DNA of 18,814 nt from JBDTGE01 sp050742975 (GCA_050742975.1 JBOGDQ010000122.1:1-18814); one strand, 5' to 3'. Shown: positions 7,253 to 15,894, counted from the first letter of the stretch. A program made the numbers and translations. Notes: generated by a model from the letters alone, not told the origin.

Positions 7253-8440
7253 TCACCCGCCCGCACCGAGGAGGGTGGCCTGCAGCGACTGGCTGCCGGT
7301 CGAGTCGGGCGTCAACCTCGACTGCGTGGCCGAGGACGTGGACGAGGCCACCGCGTGCCCCAGGTTGCACAGGGCCTTGTTCAGACCACACAACTCGTTC
7401 GTCAGGTTCAGGTCGAGGAACAAGTGCAGGTTCGCGTAGTCGCCGCGGACGATCTGCCGCGTATTGCCGAGGGGGAACGGGAAGGTGCCGGCGATCCTGA
7501 GTGCCTTCGGCAGGTTCTGCCCCGAGGCGGTGAGCTGTTCGAGCACCGGCGACAGCGCGGTCAGCGACGAGACGAGGGTCTGCTGGGTCGCGTTGACGAC
7601 GCGGGTGGCGACGGTGCCCAGGTCGGACAGGCTGGTCAGCATCGTGACCAGCTGGCCGCGCTCGTTCTTCAGGATCTGCAACGCCTGAGGGAACGTGTCG
7701 AGGGCGTGGACGATCGTCTGCCTCTGCTTGTTCAACGTCGTGGACAGGGTGTCCAGCGCGTCGAGCGCGTTGACGATGTCGCCCTTCTGCTGATCGAGCG
7801 TCCCGGTGAAGGTGTTGAGCTGGGTGAGCAGGTCACGGACCGCGCCGGTGTTGCCCTTGAGGGCCTTGTTCAGCTCGGTGGTGATGGTGTGGATCTGCTG
7901 CAGGCCGCCGCCGTTGAGCAGCAGGGAGAGCGCGCCGAGCACCTCCTCGACCTCCGGAGCGGTATCCGTCCGCGAGATCGGGATCACCGAGCCGGTGTGC
8001 AGGTCCTGGGTCGACGGCTGGCCGAGCGGCTCGGCCAGCTGGACGTACTTCTCACCGAGCAGCGAGGTCATCTTCACCGCTGCGCGCGCGTTGGCCGGCA
8101 GGTGGACGCCGCCGTTCACCTGCAACGTGACCCGGGCGGTCCACCCGTTGCGGGTCGCGTCGGCAGCGGTGCTGCCGCCCATGGCGCCGGCGGCCGCTCC
8201 GTCCTTGCTCTGGCTGAGCCGGATCGACTCGACCTTGCCCACCGCGACGTCGTTCACCTTGACCGCGGACTGCGGGACCAGGTCGAGGACGTCGGCGAAG
8301 TACACCGTCACCGTGTAGGGATGGCTGCCGAGGTCGGCGCCGCCGGGCAGGTTGGCGCTGTACAGCCCATGGAACCCGCAGCCGGACAGCAGGACCGACG
8401 ACGCGGCCAGCGCGGCGAGAGCTGCCTTCGTCCGCCTCAT
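7253..8440 (-). CDS. mceE: MceE, MCE-family lipoprotein
   Basis: A 395-residue MCE protein with a lipoprotein signal peptide: basic MRRTK, a hydrophobic Ala/Leu stretch and lipobox LSGC with Cys21 as the lipidation site. This is the usual mark of MceE (LprK/LprN type) among the six Mce proteins. The MCE domain spans about 42-138 (YTVTVYFADV, AVGKVESIRL, SLLGEKYVQLAEP) and contains an inserted Gly/Ala-rich segment at about 80-99 (KDGAAAGAMGGSTAADATRN). A helical region (about 155-310) and a C-terminal tail with paired Cys (NELCGLNKALCNLG) follow. I chose ATG 8440-8438 because it places the signal peptide correctly; the upstream GTG at 8497 lies inside mceD. It starts 25 nt after the mceD stop. 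The ATG at 8466 that overlaps the mceD stop is in another frame. Confidence 0.93.
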   Translation of the reverse strand: MRRTKAALAALAASSVLLSGCGFHGLYSANLPGGADLGSHPYTVTVYFADVLDLVPQSAVKVNDVAVGKVESIRLSQSKDGAAAGAMGGSTAADATRNGWTARVTLQVNGGVHLPANARAAVKMTSLLGEKYVQLAEPLGQPSTQDLHTGSVIPISRTDTAPEVEEVLGALSLLLNGGGLQQIHTITTELNKALKGNTGAVRDLLTQLNTFTGTLDQQKGDIVNALDALDTLSTTLNKQRQTIVHALDTFPQALQILKNERGQLVTMLTSLSDLGTVATRVVNATQQTLVSSLTALSPVLEQLTASGQNLPKALRIAGTFPFPLGNTRQIVRGDYANLHLFLDLNLTNELCGLNKALCNLGHAVASSTSSATQSRLTPDSTGSQSLQATLLGAGG

Positions 8441-8465
8441 GCCGACACCGTCGCTCTGGTTCTCA

Positions 8466-9656
8466 TCAGCCACCCGCCCCGACCAGGCCGCCGCCACCGA
8501 GGAGCTGGGTCAGCGCGTTCTGGATCTGCGTCAGGTCTAGCCCGGGCGGCAGCGCGCCACCGTTCGGCAGCTTGGCGATCGCCTGGTTGCAGGTCGAAAC
8601 GATCTTGGCGGTCTGCGGACCCAGCAGGTTGCCCACCGGGGTCAGCAGCCCGCCGAGCTTGAGCAGCTGGCAGAGCTGACCCGGATCGGTCAGTGACTCG
8701 GTGTTGCTGCGCGTCGCGATGACACCGAGGTCGCCCTGGTAGGCGTGGACGATGTTGGCCAGCGCGACCGGCCCGACCGCCAGCGTCTCGTTCAGCGACG
8801 AGTTCTCGGCGACAAGGATCTTGGTCAGGTCCTTGAGCCCGCCCAGGTCCGTATGCACCTTGCCGGCGTTGTCCTTGACGAACGTCGCCACCGAGTTCAA
8901 CGCCGTCGTGAGGTTGTGCAGGGCGCTGCCCAGGTCGGAGCGCTCGTTCGCGAGGTCGCCGGCCACCTGCGCGAGTTGCTCCTCGAAGTGCCGCACCTGC
9001 GCGTCGCTGGAGGACAGCGCCTGGGTGAAGGCCTGCAGGTTCTTCACCGTCCCGAACAGGTCCTCGCGGCCGTCGGACAGCGTCTGCGCCGCCTTCGACA
9101 GCTGGGTGATGCTGTTGCCGAGCGCGGCGCCGTTGCCGTTCAGGTTCGCCGAGGCAACCTTCAGGAACGTCGAGAGCGAGCCGTGCTTGTTCGTGCCCTT
9201 CGGTCCGAGCGCGACCGACAGCTTGTCCAGCGCGCCGTAGATGTCGTCCAGCTCCGCGGGTGAGGCGGTGCGGGACAGCGGGATCCTCGCCCGGTCGCTC
9301 AGCACCGGGCCCGAGCCGCTGTACACCGGCGCAAGCTGCACGTACCGGTCGCTCACCAGCGAGTTCGCGACGATCAGCGAGACGGCGTTGGCCGGGACCT
9401 TGTACTTGCTGTCGTACGACAGCGTGATCGCGACCGACCCACCCTGCGGGCTCACCTTGCTGACCTGGCCGACCTGGACGCCGAGGATCTTCACCGGGGT
9501 CCCCGGGTACACGCCCACCGCGGACGCGAAGTTGGCGGTGACGGTCTTGGTTCCGCCACCACCGAACAGCAGGTAGAGGCCGACGCCGAACACGACGGCC
9601 AGCACGACGGCACCGGCGACGACGCGGGTGAGGTTCGCGGAGAACTTGGCCATCAT
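8466..9656 (-). CDS. mceD: MceD, MCE-domain protein
   Basis: A 396-residue MCE protein. Transmembrane anchor at about 12-31 (VVAGAVVLAVVFGVGLYLLF), MCE domain at about 37-115 (TANFASAVGVYPGTPVKILG, SLVSDRYVQLAPV), a long helical segment, and a C-terminal third with GDLGVIATRSNT and DPGQLCQLL, a pattern characteristic of MceD. A Gly/Leu-rich end (ALTQLLGGGGLVGAGG) follows. Two ATG codons stand in tandem (9656 and 9653). The first overlaps the mceC TGA as ATGA and is taken here; no strong ribosome binding site separates them, so translation is probably coupled. The reading frame extends far upstream, antisense-like inside mceC, but has no MCE signal there. Confidence 0.93.
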   Translation of the reverse strand: MMAKFSANLTRVVAGAVVLAVVFGVGLYLLFGGGGTKTVTANFASAVGVYPGTPVKILGVQVGQVSKVSPQGGSVAITLSYDSKYKVPANAVSLIVANSLVSDRYVQLAPVYSGSGPVLSDRARIPLSRTASPAELDDIYGALDKLSVALGPKGTNKHGSLSTFLKVASANLNGNGAALGNSITQLSKAAQTLSDGREDLFGTVKNLQAFTQALSSSDAQVRHFEEQLAQVAGDLANERSDLGSALHNLTTALNSVATFVKDNAGKVHTDLGGLKDLTKILVAENSSLNETLAVGPVALANIVHAYQGDLGVIATRSNTESLTDPGQLCQLLKLGGLLTPVGNLLGPQTAKIVSTCNQAIAKLPNGGALPPGLDLTQIQNALTQLLGGGGLVGAGG

Positions 9657-10723
9657 GCGCCGCCCACCCCCAGCAGTCCGAGCACCCCGGCGCCGCTGAG
9701 GTTCTGGATGTAGTTGTCGAACCAGCGGCCGTTCCCGATGGTGTTGTTGAAGACGCGGTAGAACGGGCCGAGCAGGCTCAGCCCACGGTCCAGGTTCTCC
9801 TGGTTCTTCTGCAGCAGCGAGAGCACGCCGTGCAGCTGGTCGAGCAGCGGGCCGATGGTCTTCTGGTTGTCCGACACCAGGCCTTCCAGCTGGGTGGCCA
9901 GGACGGTGGTGTTGATCAGCAGCGAGTGGATGGCGTCGCGCCGCGCGTTCAGCTCGTCCAGGAGCAGGCCACCGTCGGTCAGCAGCTTCTGCAGCTGGTC
10001 GTCGCGGCTGGCCAGCACGCCGGTCACGTCGTTCGCCTTGGCCAGCAGGTTCCGCAGCGCGGTGTCGCGCGAGGCGATCGTGTTCGACAACCGGGTGAGG
10101 CCGTTGACGACGGTCTTGACCGAGCCGGGCGTGTTCTTGAAGTCGGCGGACAGCACGTCGAACGCCTTGGCCAGCTGCGTCGTGTCGATGCTGTCGACGG
10201 TCGTGGTGAGCTCGGTGAAGGCGGGGTACACGTCGAAGGGCGAGGTCGTGCGCGACTCCGGGATCGTCTCGTGCGGGTCCTGCTTCGACGTGCCCGTCGA
10301 GTCGATCGCCAGGAACTTCGCCCCCAGCAGCGTCTTGAGCTTGATCGCCGCCTGGCTCTGGTCGCCGATGAACGCGTCCTTGACCTTGAAGGTGACCTTG
10401 ACCTTGCCCTGACCGCCGGAGTAATCCAGGCCGACCGACTCGACCTGGCCGACCTTCACGCCGGCGACGCGCACCTCGTTGCCCTGCGTGAGCCCGGCCG
10501 CTTCGGTGAAGTACGCGCTGTAGGTCGTGCCGCCGCCGATGAGCGGCAGCTTGCCGGCGTTGAACGCCGCCCACAGGATCACCACGATCAGGACCAGGCC
10601 AATGGCACCGATGGGCGTGGGGTTGCGCGAGCTGAACGACCTGCCGCCGACGTTGGTCCGGCGGGTCTTCACCGGCCCGGACGACTCGCCGTGCGGGCGG
10701 TGCGTGCTCGTCACGTCGCTCAT
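9653..10723 (-). CDS. mceC: MceC, MCE-domain protein
   Basis: A 356-residue MCE protein. A polar ~35-residue cytoplasmic head precedes the membrane anchor at about 37-56 (IGAIGLVLIVVILWAAFNAG), longer than in its neighbours. The MCE domain is at about 66-145 (YFTEAAGLTQGNEVRVAGVK, LKTLLGAKFLAI), followed by the helical tunnel region. The C-terminus carries LLGPFYRVFNNTIGNGRWFD, a stretch I recognise as typical of MceC. The ATG at 10723-10721 forms ATGA with the mceB stop and has GAGGTG six nt upstream; the GTG three codons earlier has no site. The protein is expected to assemble with the other five Mce subunits as a periplasm-spanning lipid conduit on the YrbE/MceG transporter. Confidence 0.93.
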   Translation of the reverse strand: MSDVTSTHRPHGESSGPVKTRRTNVGGRSFSSRNPTPIGAIGLVLIVVILWAAFNAGKLPLIGGGTTYSAYFTEAAGLTQGNEVRVAGVKVGQVESVGLDYSGGQGKVKVTFKVKDAFIGDQSQAAIKLKTLLGAKFLAIDSTGTSKQDPHETIPESRTTSPFDVYPAFTELTTTVDSIDTTQLAKAFDVLSADFKNTPGSVKTVVNGLTRLSNTIASRDTALRNLLAKANDVTGVLASRDDQLQKLLTDGGLLLDELNARRDAIHSLLINTTVLATQLEGLVSDNQKTIGPLLDQLHGVLSLLQKNQENLDRGLSLLGPFYRVFNNTIGNGRWFDNYIQNLSGAGVLGLLGVGGA

Positions 10724-11760
10724 CCGCTGCACCTCTGCTGGCCGTCACCCGGCTGATGCGAAATCACGTTCAGGTTCAGCGAGCGCGTGCCGCCCGGGAG
10801 CGTGATCGAGCCGCTGATCGAGCACAGATAGAAGTTGAACCACGAGCCGTAGCTGGCGGTGCGGATCAGCGCACCGACGGTGGGCGGCAACTGAGCGAGC
10901 ACGAACTGGACGTTCGCACTGCCCTTGTTCAGGTTCCCGACCAGACCGGTCAGGTCGACGATGTCCTTCTTCAGCGGAGCCCGGACCTGCGACAGGAGTC
11001 CGGACGTGGACGTGGCCAGGCTGTTGATGCCGTCGATCGCGTTGCCGATCGTGTTGCGGTCCTGCGCCAGCCCGGACACGAAGCCCTGCAGTTGCAGGAT
11101 GAGGTTGGACAGCTCGGAGTCGCGGCTGCCGACCGCGGTCAGCACGGACGAGAGGTTGTCGACGACCTCGCCGATCACGTGGTCCTTGTCTGCCAGAGTG
11201 TTGGTGAGATCGCCCAGGGTCCCGAGCAGCAGGTCGAGGCTGCCGCCCTCTCCCTGAAGTGCCGAGATGATCTCGCCGGAGAGCTGGTTGATCTGGCCGG
11301 CGTCCAGGCCCTGGAACAGCGGTTGGAACCCCTGGAACAGGACGGTCAGGTCGACGGCCGGTCGCGTCTGGCTCTCCGGGATCACGGCGTTCGACTTGAG
11401 CGTCGCGCTGGTGTTGCCGGGCCCGTGCTCGATGTCCAGGTAGCGCTGGCCGACCAGGTTGCGGTACCGCAGCTGGGCGATCACCGAGGTGGGCAGCGAG
11501 CGATCCTTGGAGACCGTGAACGACACCTCGGCGGTGTCGTGCCGGACGATCTTGATGTCGCTGATCGAGCCGACCCGGACGCCTGCGATCCGGACGTCGT
11601 CACCAGTCTGCAAGCCGGACGCGTCGGTGAAGTCGGCCCGGTAGGTCTTGGTCGCGCCGTAGCTGCTGTTCGCGATCGTTGCGCCGAGCACGTACGTCGC
11701 GAACGCCGTCACGATCAGGAAGATGACCAGCTTGATCAGCGGGCTGATGACGCCTCTCAT
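10720..11760 (-). CDS. mceB: MceB, MCE-domain protein
   Basis: A 346-residue MCE protein. Membrane anchor at about 8-27 (IKLVIFLIVTAFATYVLGAT), MCE domain at about 38-114 (ADFTDASGLQTGDDVRIAGV, YRNLVGQRYLDIEHGPG), helical region, and a C-terminal ASYGSWFNFYLCSI typical of MceB. The ATG at 11760-11758 overlaps the mceA TGA as ATGA. The frame is open upstream for a further 483 codons inside mceA, but that part is an out-of-frame Arg-rich shadow, so the start is set by the overlap and by the membrane anchor directly after it. Confidence 0.93.
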   Translation of the reverse strand: MRGVISPLIKLVIFLIVTAFATYVLGATIANSSYGATKTYRADFTDASGLQTGDDVRIAGVRVGSISDIKIVRHDTAEVSFTVSKDRSLPTSVIAQLRYRNLVGQRYLDIEHGPGNTSATLKSNAVIPESQTRPAVDLTVLFQGFQPLFQGLDAGQINQLSGEIISALQGEGGSLDLLLGTLGDLTNTLADKDHVIGEVVDNLSSVLTAVGSRDSELSNLILQLQGFVSGLAQDRNTIGNAIDGINSLATSTSGLLSQVRAPLKKDIVDLTGLVGNLNKGSANVQFVLAQLPPTVGALIRTASYGSWFNFYLCSISGSITLPGGTRSLNLNVISHQPGDGQQRCSG

Positions 11761-13076
11761 TTGACGTTCACCGTTTGACCACGCAGGAGCGGCGCCGCCA
11801 GGGCCGTCGCTATGTCGGGAACCTTGTCCGGTGTGGTACCGACCGCGGACGCGATGAGCGTGTTCACCAGCGCGTCCTCGGCCGGGGAGCCGAGCGCCTC
11901 CTGTGAGCTCGACTGGGTCCGGTCCCGCCCGCACGGCGCATCGGTCAGCGCCGCCCCGTCGTTGATGCACTGGAACTTCGGCGGGATCTTGAACGGGACC
12001 GGCGGGTTGGGCAGGCCGAAGCAGTTCGGGCCGTACCCGGTGATCAGGCGCGGCTCCTCGCCCGGCTTGTACTTGCCCATGTTGGTCTGGTCGAGCTGCG
12101 CGCTCAGCTGGATCTGGTTGTTCTTGATCGCGGCGTCCGCGCGGTCGGCGAGAGTGTTGAGCCCGCCGAGCAGGCAGCTGAACTCGGGCGAGTACTCGGC
12201 CAGCAGGCTGTAGACCTTGTCCGTCGTCCCGACCACGGTGATCAGATTCTGCTCGTTGTCGGCGAGGAAGCTCTTCACGATCGTCGACGTGCTGGTGACC
12301 GAGGTCAGCAGGTTGTCGAGCTGTTGCCTCTTGTCGAGCACCGTCTTTACCGACGTCTGCAGGTTGTTCAGCGTCGCCACGATGTCCGGCGTCACGCCGT
12401 TGTACTCGAGCGAGACCTGGCCCAGCTTCTTCAGGTCCGCGACCACCGCGCTCGTGTGCGGGTTGAACGCCTTGAGGTACTTGTCGATGCCGACGAGCGT
12501 CTGTCCGAGCTTCGCGCCGCGCCCCTGCAGCGCCGTGGCCAGCGCGGTCAACGTCGCGTTCAACTCGGCCGGCTGGACCGCCTGCAGCAGCGGCAGCAGG
12601 TCGCCGAGCACCTTCTGCGTCTCCAGCGCCCCCTGCGACCGGTCCTGCGCGATCGTGTCCCCGGACTTGATCGACGGGCCGGGGTTGCTCGGCAGGGTCA
12701 GCGAGACGTACTGCTCGCCGAACAGGGTCTTCGGCAGGATCTGCGCGGAGACGTTGCTCGGGATGATCTTCGTGCGGCTGGGCTGGATCGCCAGCTTGAC
12801 GCTCACGCAGGTCAGCGTGTGCTGGGTGCACGCGCCGGAGCCGGAGTCGACCTTCACGCTCTTGACGTAGCCGACGATGATCCCGCGCTCCTTGACGTCG
12901 GACTCCGGGATCAGCTGGTTGCCGGTGTGGTCGGTCTTCAGCGTGACCGTGACGACGTCGGTGAACGTCTTGTTGTAGAACGCGATCGACAGCGCGACCA
13001 GCCCGGCGATGACGGCGATGTAGAGCACGCCCAACCCGCGCCGCTTGGCGATCGTCGCCACCGATTCCCTGGCCAC
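11757..13076 (-). CDS. mceA: MceA, MCE-domain protein
   Basis: A 439-residue first MCE protein of the operon. Membrane anchor at about 14-34 (GLGVLYIAVIAGLVALSIAF), MCE domain at about 43-128 (SDVKERGIIVGYVKSVKV, LFGEQYVSLTLP) with Cys83 and Cys90 in a loop, a helical region, then a segment with LLAEYSPEFSCLLGGLN and GYGPNCFGLPNPP, both usual in MceA. The C-terminal tail has further Cys residues (FQCIND, APCGRD). The GTG at 13076-13074 lies 2 nt after the yrbEB stop, with GGCGGG as a weak upstream site; the GTG at 13061, five codons in, is an alternative with AGGGA at short spacing. Order in the operon and sequence both say MceA, but which mce1-4 class it belongs to cannot be told by eye. Confidence 0.92.
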   Translation of the reverse strand: MARESVATIAKRRGLGVLYIAVIAGLVALSIAFYNKTFTDVVTVTLKTDHTGNQLIPESDVKERGIIVGYVKSVKVDSGSGACTQHTLTCVSVKLAIQPSRTKIIPSNVSAQILPKTLFGEQYVSLTLPSNPGPSIKSGDTIAQDRSQGALETQKVLGDLLPLLQAVQPAELNATLTALATALQGRGAKLGQTLVGIDKYLKAFNPHTSAVVADLKKLGQVSLEYNGVTPDIVATLNNLQTSVKTVLDKRQQLDNLLTSVTSTSTIVKSFLADNEQNLITVVGTTDKVYSLLAEYSPEFSCLLGGLNTLADRADAAIKNNQIQLSAQLDQTNMGKYKPGEEPRLITGYGPNCFGLPNPPVPFKIPPKFQCINDGAALTDAPCGRDRTQSSSQEALGSPAEDALVNTLIASAVGTTPDKVPDIATALAAPLLRGQTVNVK

Positions 13077-13078
13077 GG

Positions 13079-13924
13079 CTAGCCCGCCAACCGCACGCTC
13101 GTGGTGGAGCCCCAGATCGCCAGCGACAGGAAGAAGTCGAACAGCGTGACGCTGACGATCGCGGTACGCACCGCGCGGCCGACCGCGACTCCGACGCCCG
13201 CCGGGCCACCCTTCGCCGTGTAGCCGTAGTAGCAGTGCGTCAGCACGATGACGATCGAGAACACGAGCACTTTGAAGAAGGACCAGATCACGTCACCGGC
13301 CGGCAGGAACAGGTGGAAGTAGTGCGAGTAGGTGCCCGCCGACTGGCCGAAGTAGTAGACGATGATCAGGTAGGTCGCGAGGTAGCTCGACAGCAGTCCG
13401 ATCACGTACAGCGGGATGACCGCGATGAAGCCGGCGATGATCCGCGACGTCACCAGGAAGGGCAGGCTGGGCACCGCCATCACCTCGAGGGCGTCGATCT
13501 CCTCGCTGATCCGCATCGCACCCAGCTGGGCCGTGAAGCCGCAGCCGACGGTCGCCGACAGCGCGAGGCCGGCGACGAGCGGTGCGATCTCGCGGGTGTT
13601 GAAGAAGGCCGAGATGAAGCCGGTGTAGGACGCGATGCCGAGCTGCTCCAGCGATGCGAAGCCCTGCAGCCCGACCTCGGTGCCGGTGAAGAACGACATG
13701 AAGGCGATGACGCCGACCGTGCCGCCGATGACCGCGAGCGAGCCGCTGCCGAAGACGACCTCGGAGAGCAGGCGCAGCACTTCCTTCTTGTAGCGCCGGA
13801 CGGTCCGCGGCGTCCAGGCGAGCGCCCGGACGTAGAAGCTCATCTGCTCGCCGAGGTTGTCCAGCAGCTGGAACGGCGCGTTGGCCGCCTTGCGCGCGGA
13901 GGCGACGAGATCGGTGCCGGCCAT
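13079..13924 (-). CDS. yrbEB: YrbEB, MlaE-family permease of the Mce transporter
   Basis: A 281-residue integral membrane protein of the MlaE/YrbE permease family, the second of the pair normally found before mceA. About five hydrophobic segments are visible (SGSLAVIGGTVGVIAFMSFF, SRIIAGFIAVIPLYVIGLLS, YLATYLIIVYYFG, VIWSFFKVLVFSIVIVLTHC, TAIVSVTLFDFFLSLAIW). The family's conserved cytoplasmic coupling motif appears as ISEEIDALEVMAVPSLPFLV at about residues 140-160, and GYTAKGGPAGVGVAVG near the end is also conserved. The ATG at 13924-13922 overlaps the yrbEA TGA (TGATG) and has GAAGGGG five nt upstream; the GTG one codon earlier is too close to that site. The protein should dimerise with YrbEA and bind MceG in the cytoplasmic membrane. 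Confidence 0.95.
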   Translation of the reverse strand: MAGTDLVASARKAANAPFQLLDNLGEQMSFYVRALAWTPRTVRRYKKEVLRLLSEVVFGSGSLAVIGGTVGVIAFMSFFTGTEVGLQGFASLEQLGIASYTGFISAFFNTREIAPLVAGLALSATVGCGFTAQLGAMRISEEIDALEVMAVPSLPFLVTSRIIAGFIAVIPLYVIGLLSSYLATYLIIVYYFGQSAGTYSHYFHLFLPAGDVIWSFFKVLVFSIVIVLTHCYYGYTAKGGPAGVGVAVGRAVRTAIVSVTLFDFFLSLAIWGSTTSVRLAG

Positions 13925-14700
13925 CACGACCCCTTCGCCGGGACGACCTGGAAGTACACGGCCGTGATGACGAAGTTGACGAAGAACAGCAGCAGGAAGG
14001 TGATCACCACGGACTGGTTCACCGCGTCGCCGACGCCCTTCGGACCGCCGCCCGCGTTCAGCCCCTTGTAGGACGCGACCACCGCGGCGATGATCCCGAA
14101 GATGAACGCCTTGAGCTCGCCGGCGTACAGGTCGGGGAGCTGCGCCAGCGCGGAGAAGCTCGCCAGGTAGGCACCGGGTGTGCCGCCCTGCAGCACGACG
14201 TTGAAGAAGTAGCCGCCCGCGGTCCCGACCACGCAGACCAGGCCGTTCAGCGCGACGGCGACGAGCGTGCAGGCCAGGACGCGGGGCACGACCAGGCGCT
14301 GGATCGGCGAGATGCCGAGCACCTCCATGGCGTCGATCTCGTCACGGATCTTGCGGCTGCCCAGGTCGGCGCAGATGGCCGAGCCGCCGGCGCCGGCGAT
14401 CAGCAGCGCGCAGACGATCGGGCTGGCCTCGCGCACGATCGCGAGGACGCTGGCCGCGCCGATGAACGACTGGGCACCGATCTGCCGTGCCAGGCTGCCC
14501 AGCTGTAGCGCGATCACCGCGCCGAACGGGATGGCGACCAGTGCGGTCGGGACGATGGTGACGCTGGCGACGAACCAGGCCTGCTGGATGAACTCCCGGA
14601 ACTGGAACGGCCGGCGGAAGATCAGCCGGAACACGTCCAGGAACAGCGCGAACAGACGACCCGCCTGCCGCACTCCCCCGACCGGAGACAGCGAGACCAT
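13924..14700 (-). CDS. yrbEA: YrbEA, MlaE-family permease of the Mce transporter
   Basis: A 258-residue MlaE-family permease. The N-terminal amphipathic stretch (FRLIFRRPFQFREFIQQAWF) is typical of the family, followed by several membrane helices (VTIVPTALVAIPFGAVIALQ, SPIVCALLIAGAGGSAIC, VLACTLVAVALNGLVCVVGT, VVITFLLLFFVNFVITAVYF). The ATPase-coupling motif is KIRDEIDAMEVLGISPIQRL, with LVVPR after it, and SYKGLNAGGGPKGVGDAVN near the C-terminus is conserved. The ATG at 14700 shares one base with the mceG TGA (TGATG), so the gene is translationally coupled to the ATPase. Together with YrbEB it forms the membrane core on which the Mce hexamer sits. Confidence 0.95.
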   Translation of the reverse strand: MVSLSPVGGVRQAGRLFALFLDVFRLIFRRPFQFREFIQQAWFVASVTIVPTALVAIPFGAVIALQLGSLARQIGAQSFIGAASVLAIVREASPIVCALLIAGAGGSAICADLGSRKIRDEIDAMEVLGISPIQRLVVPRVLACTLVAVALNGLVCVVGTAGGYFFNVVLQGGTPGAYLASFSALAQLPDLYAGELKAFIFGIIAAVVASYKGLNAGGGPKGVGDAVNQSVVITFLLLFFVNFVITAVYFQVVPAKGS

Positions 14701-15803
14701 CAGGCCTGCCTCGCCTGCAGCGTCTGCGTGGCTTGGCTGTGCATGTCTTCGTTGCGCGCGTCGCCGGCAGTTCCGCCGGCCGCTTCGCGGGCCTCGAGCT
14801 CCTCCTGGTGCTCCTGGTCGAGCAACGCCTGGATCGCGGCCTGGGCCTGCCGGGGCAGCGTGTGCAGCATGTCGAGCACGCGCCGCTGCCGGCGCGCCAC
14901 CGCCTTGCGCTCGGGCAGCCCCGGCGAGGGCGCGATCTGCGGCGGCACGCCGCCACCGATGCTGCCCTTGGGCGCGGCCGCCGGGTGCGCCGGCGGAGCG
15001 TCCGCGAGCGAGGCGAGCTCGGAGGCGACGAGCGCGGAGTCCTTCTCCTCGGACATGCCGATGGGTCCCTCGCGCCGGCCGTTGAGGAACTGCTTCACGA
15101 CCGGCTCCTCGGAGGTGAGCAGCACCTCCCGGGGACCGAACATGACGAGCTCGCGCTTGAACAGCATGCCCAGGTTGTCCGGGACGGTCCGCGCGGTTCC
15201 GATGTCGTGGGTGACGATCAGGAAGGTGGCGTCGGTGACCGCGTTCAGGTCGATGATCAGCTGGTTCAGGTAGGCCACGCGGACCGGGTCGAGCCCGGAG
15301 TCGGGTTCGTCGAACAGGATGATCTCGGGTTCCAGCACCAGTGCGCGAGCCAGGCCGGCCCGCTTGCGCATGCCGCCGGAGATCTCGCCGGGGAGCTTCT
15401 TGTCGGTGCCGGTCAGGCCGACCATCTCGAGCTTCTCCGAGACGATGCTCGCGATCTCCCTCTCGCTCTTCCTGGTGTGCTCGCGCAACGGGAAGGCGAT
15501 GTTGTCGAACAGGTTCATCGAGCCGAACAGGGCGCCGTCCTGGAACAGCACGCCGAAGAGCTTGCGGGTCTCGTACAGCTTGGACTCGCTACACCTGGCC
15601 ACGTCCACGTCGCGGATGAGGATCGAACCCTTGTCCGGCTTCAGCAGCCCGATGAGCGTCTTCAGGAACACCGACTTCCCGGTGCCCGACGGGCCCAGCA
15701 TCACCGAGACCTCCCCCGGGGGCAGGGTCAGCGTCACGTCGCCCCAGATCCGCTGCTTGCCGAACGACTTCGTCAGGTCGGTGACCGTGACCTCGACCCC
15801 CAC
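14700..15803 (-). CDS. mceG: MceG (Mkl), ATPase subunit of the Mce lipid transporter
   Basis: A 367-residue ABC ATPase that energises Mce transport. Visible motifs (numbered from the GTG): Walker A GPSGTGKS at 37-44, Q-loop FQDGALFG with Gln88, signature ISGGMRKR from 141, Walker B IILFDEPDSGLD from about 161, and H-loop His199 (LIVTHD). After ~residue 225 comes the C-terminal extension typical of actinobacterial Mkl (REGPIGMSEEKDSA, PSPGLPERKAVARRQRR, MLHTLPRQAQAA), which is absent from E. coli MlaF. The start GTG at 15803-15801 has GGAAGGGG six nt upstream and gives VGVEVTVTDLTKSFG, matching the Mkl start; the ATG at 15857 would add 18 residues without homology. In M. tuberculosis the equivalent gene stands alone between rplL and rpoB; here it heads a full mce operon at the same locus. 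Confidence 0.96.
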   Translation of the reverse strand: MGVEVTVTDLTKSFGKQRIWGDVTLTLPPGEVSVMLGPSGTGKSVFLKTLIGLLKPDKGSILIRDVDVARCSESKLYETRKLFGVLFQDGALFGSMNLFDNIAFPLREHTRKSEREIASIVSEKLEMVGLTGTDKKLPGEISGGMRKRAGLARALVLEPEIILFDEPDSGLDPVRVAYLNQLIIDLNAVTDATFLIVTHDIGTARTVPDNLGMLFKRELVMFGPREVLLTSEEPVVKQFLNGRREGPIGMSEEKDSALVASELASLADAPPAHPAAAPKGSIGGGVPPQIAPSPGLPERKAVARRQRRVLDMLHTLPRQAQAAIQALLDQEHQEELEAREAAGGTAGDARNEDMHSQATQTLQARQA

Positions 15804-15866
15804 CTGAGTCCCCTTCCAGATCCGGTCGTCCACAGAAACCGGGCAGTTCCGCGGCATGACTCATGG

Positions 15867-15894
15867 ATTTAACGAAGGTCCTACCCGTTGGTAA
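15867..15894 (-). promoter_or_regulatory. Candidate mce operon promoter
   Basis: On the minus strand TTACCA (15894-15889) and TTAAAT (15872-15867) are separated by 16 bp; each matches the consensus hexamer at four of six positions. This is the only A/T-rich patch near the gene. The predicted start, near 15860, gives a leader of about 57 nt before the mceG GTG. The -35 lies within a small inverted repeat CGTT-acc-AACG, which could bind a regulator. It is a weak prediction. Confidence 0.35.

Noticed and set aside
8441..8466. ATG at 8466-8464 overlapping the mceD stop as a start for mceE
   Set aside because: It is 26 nt from the signal-peptide ATG at 8440 and so out of frame with MceE.
9657..10748. 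Long N-terminal extension of the mceD frame through mceC
   Set aside because: Same situation: low-complexity Arg/Ala shadow sequence, and the MceD anchor starts at 9656.
11761..13209. Long N-terminal extension of the mceB frame through mceA
   Set aside because: The extension is an out-of-frame Arg/Gly/Ala-rich shadow of mceA; the MceB membrane anchor starts exactly at the ATGA overlap at 11760.
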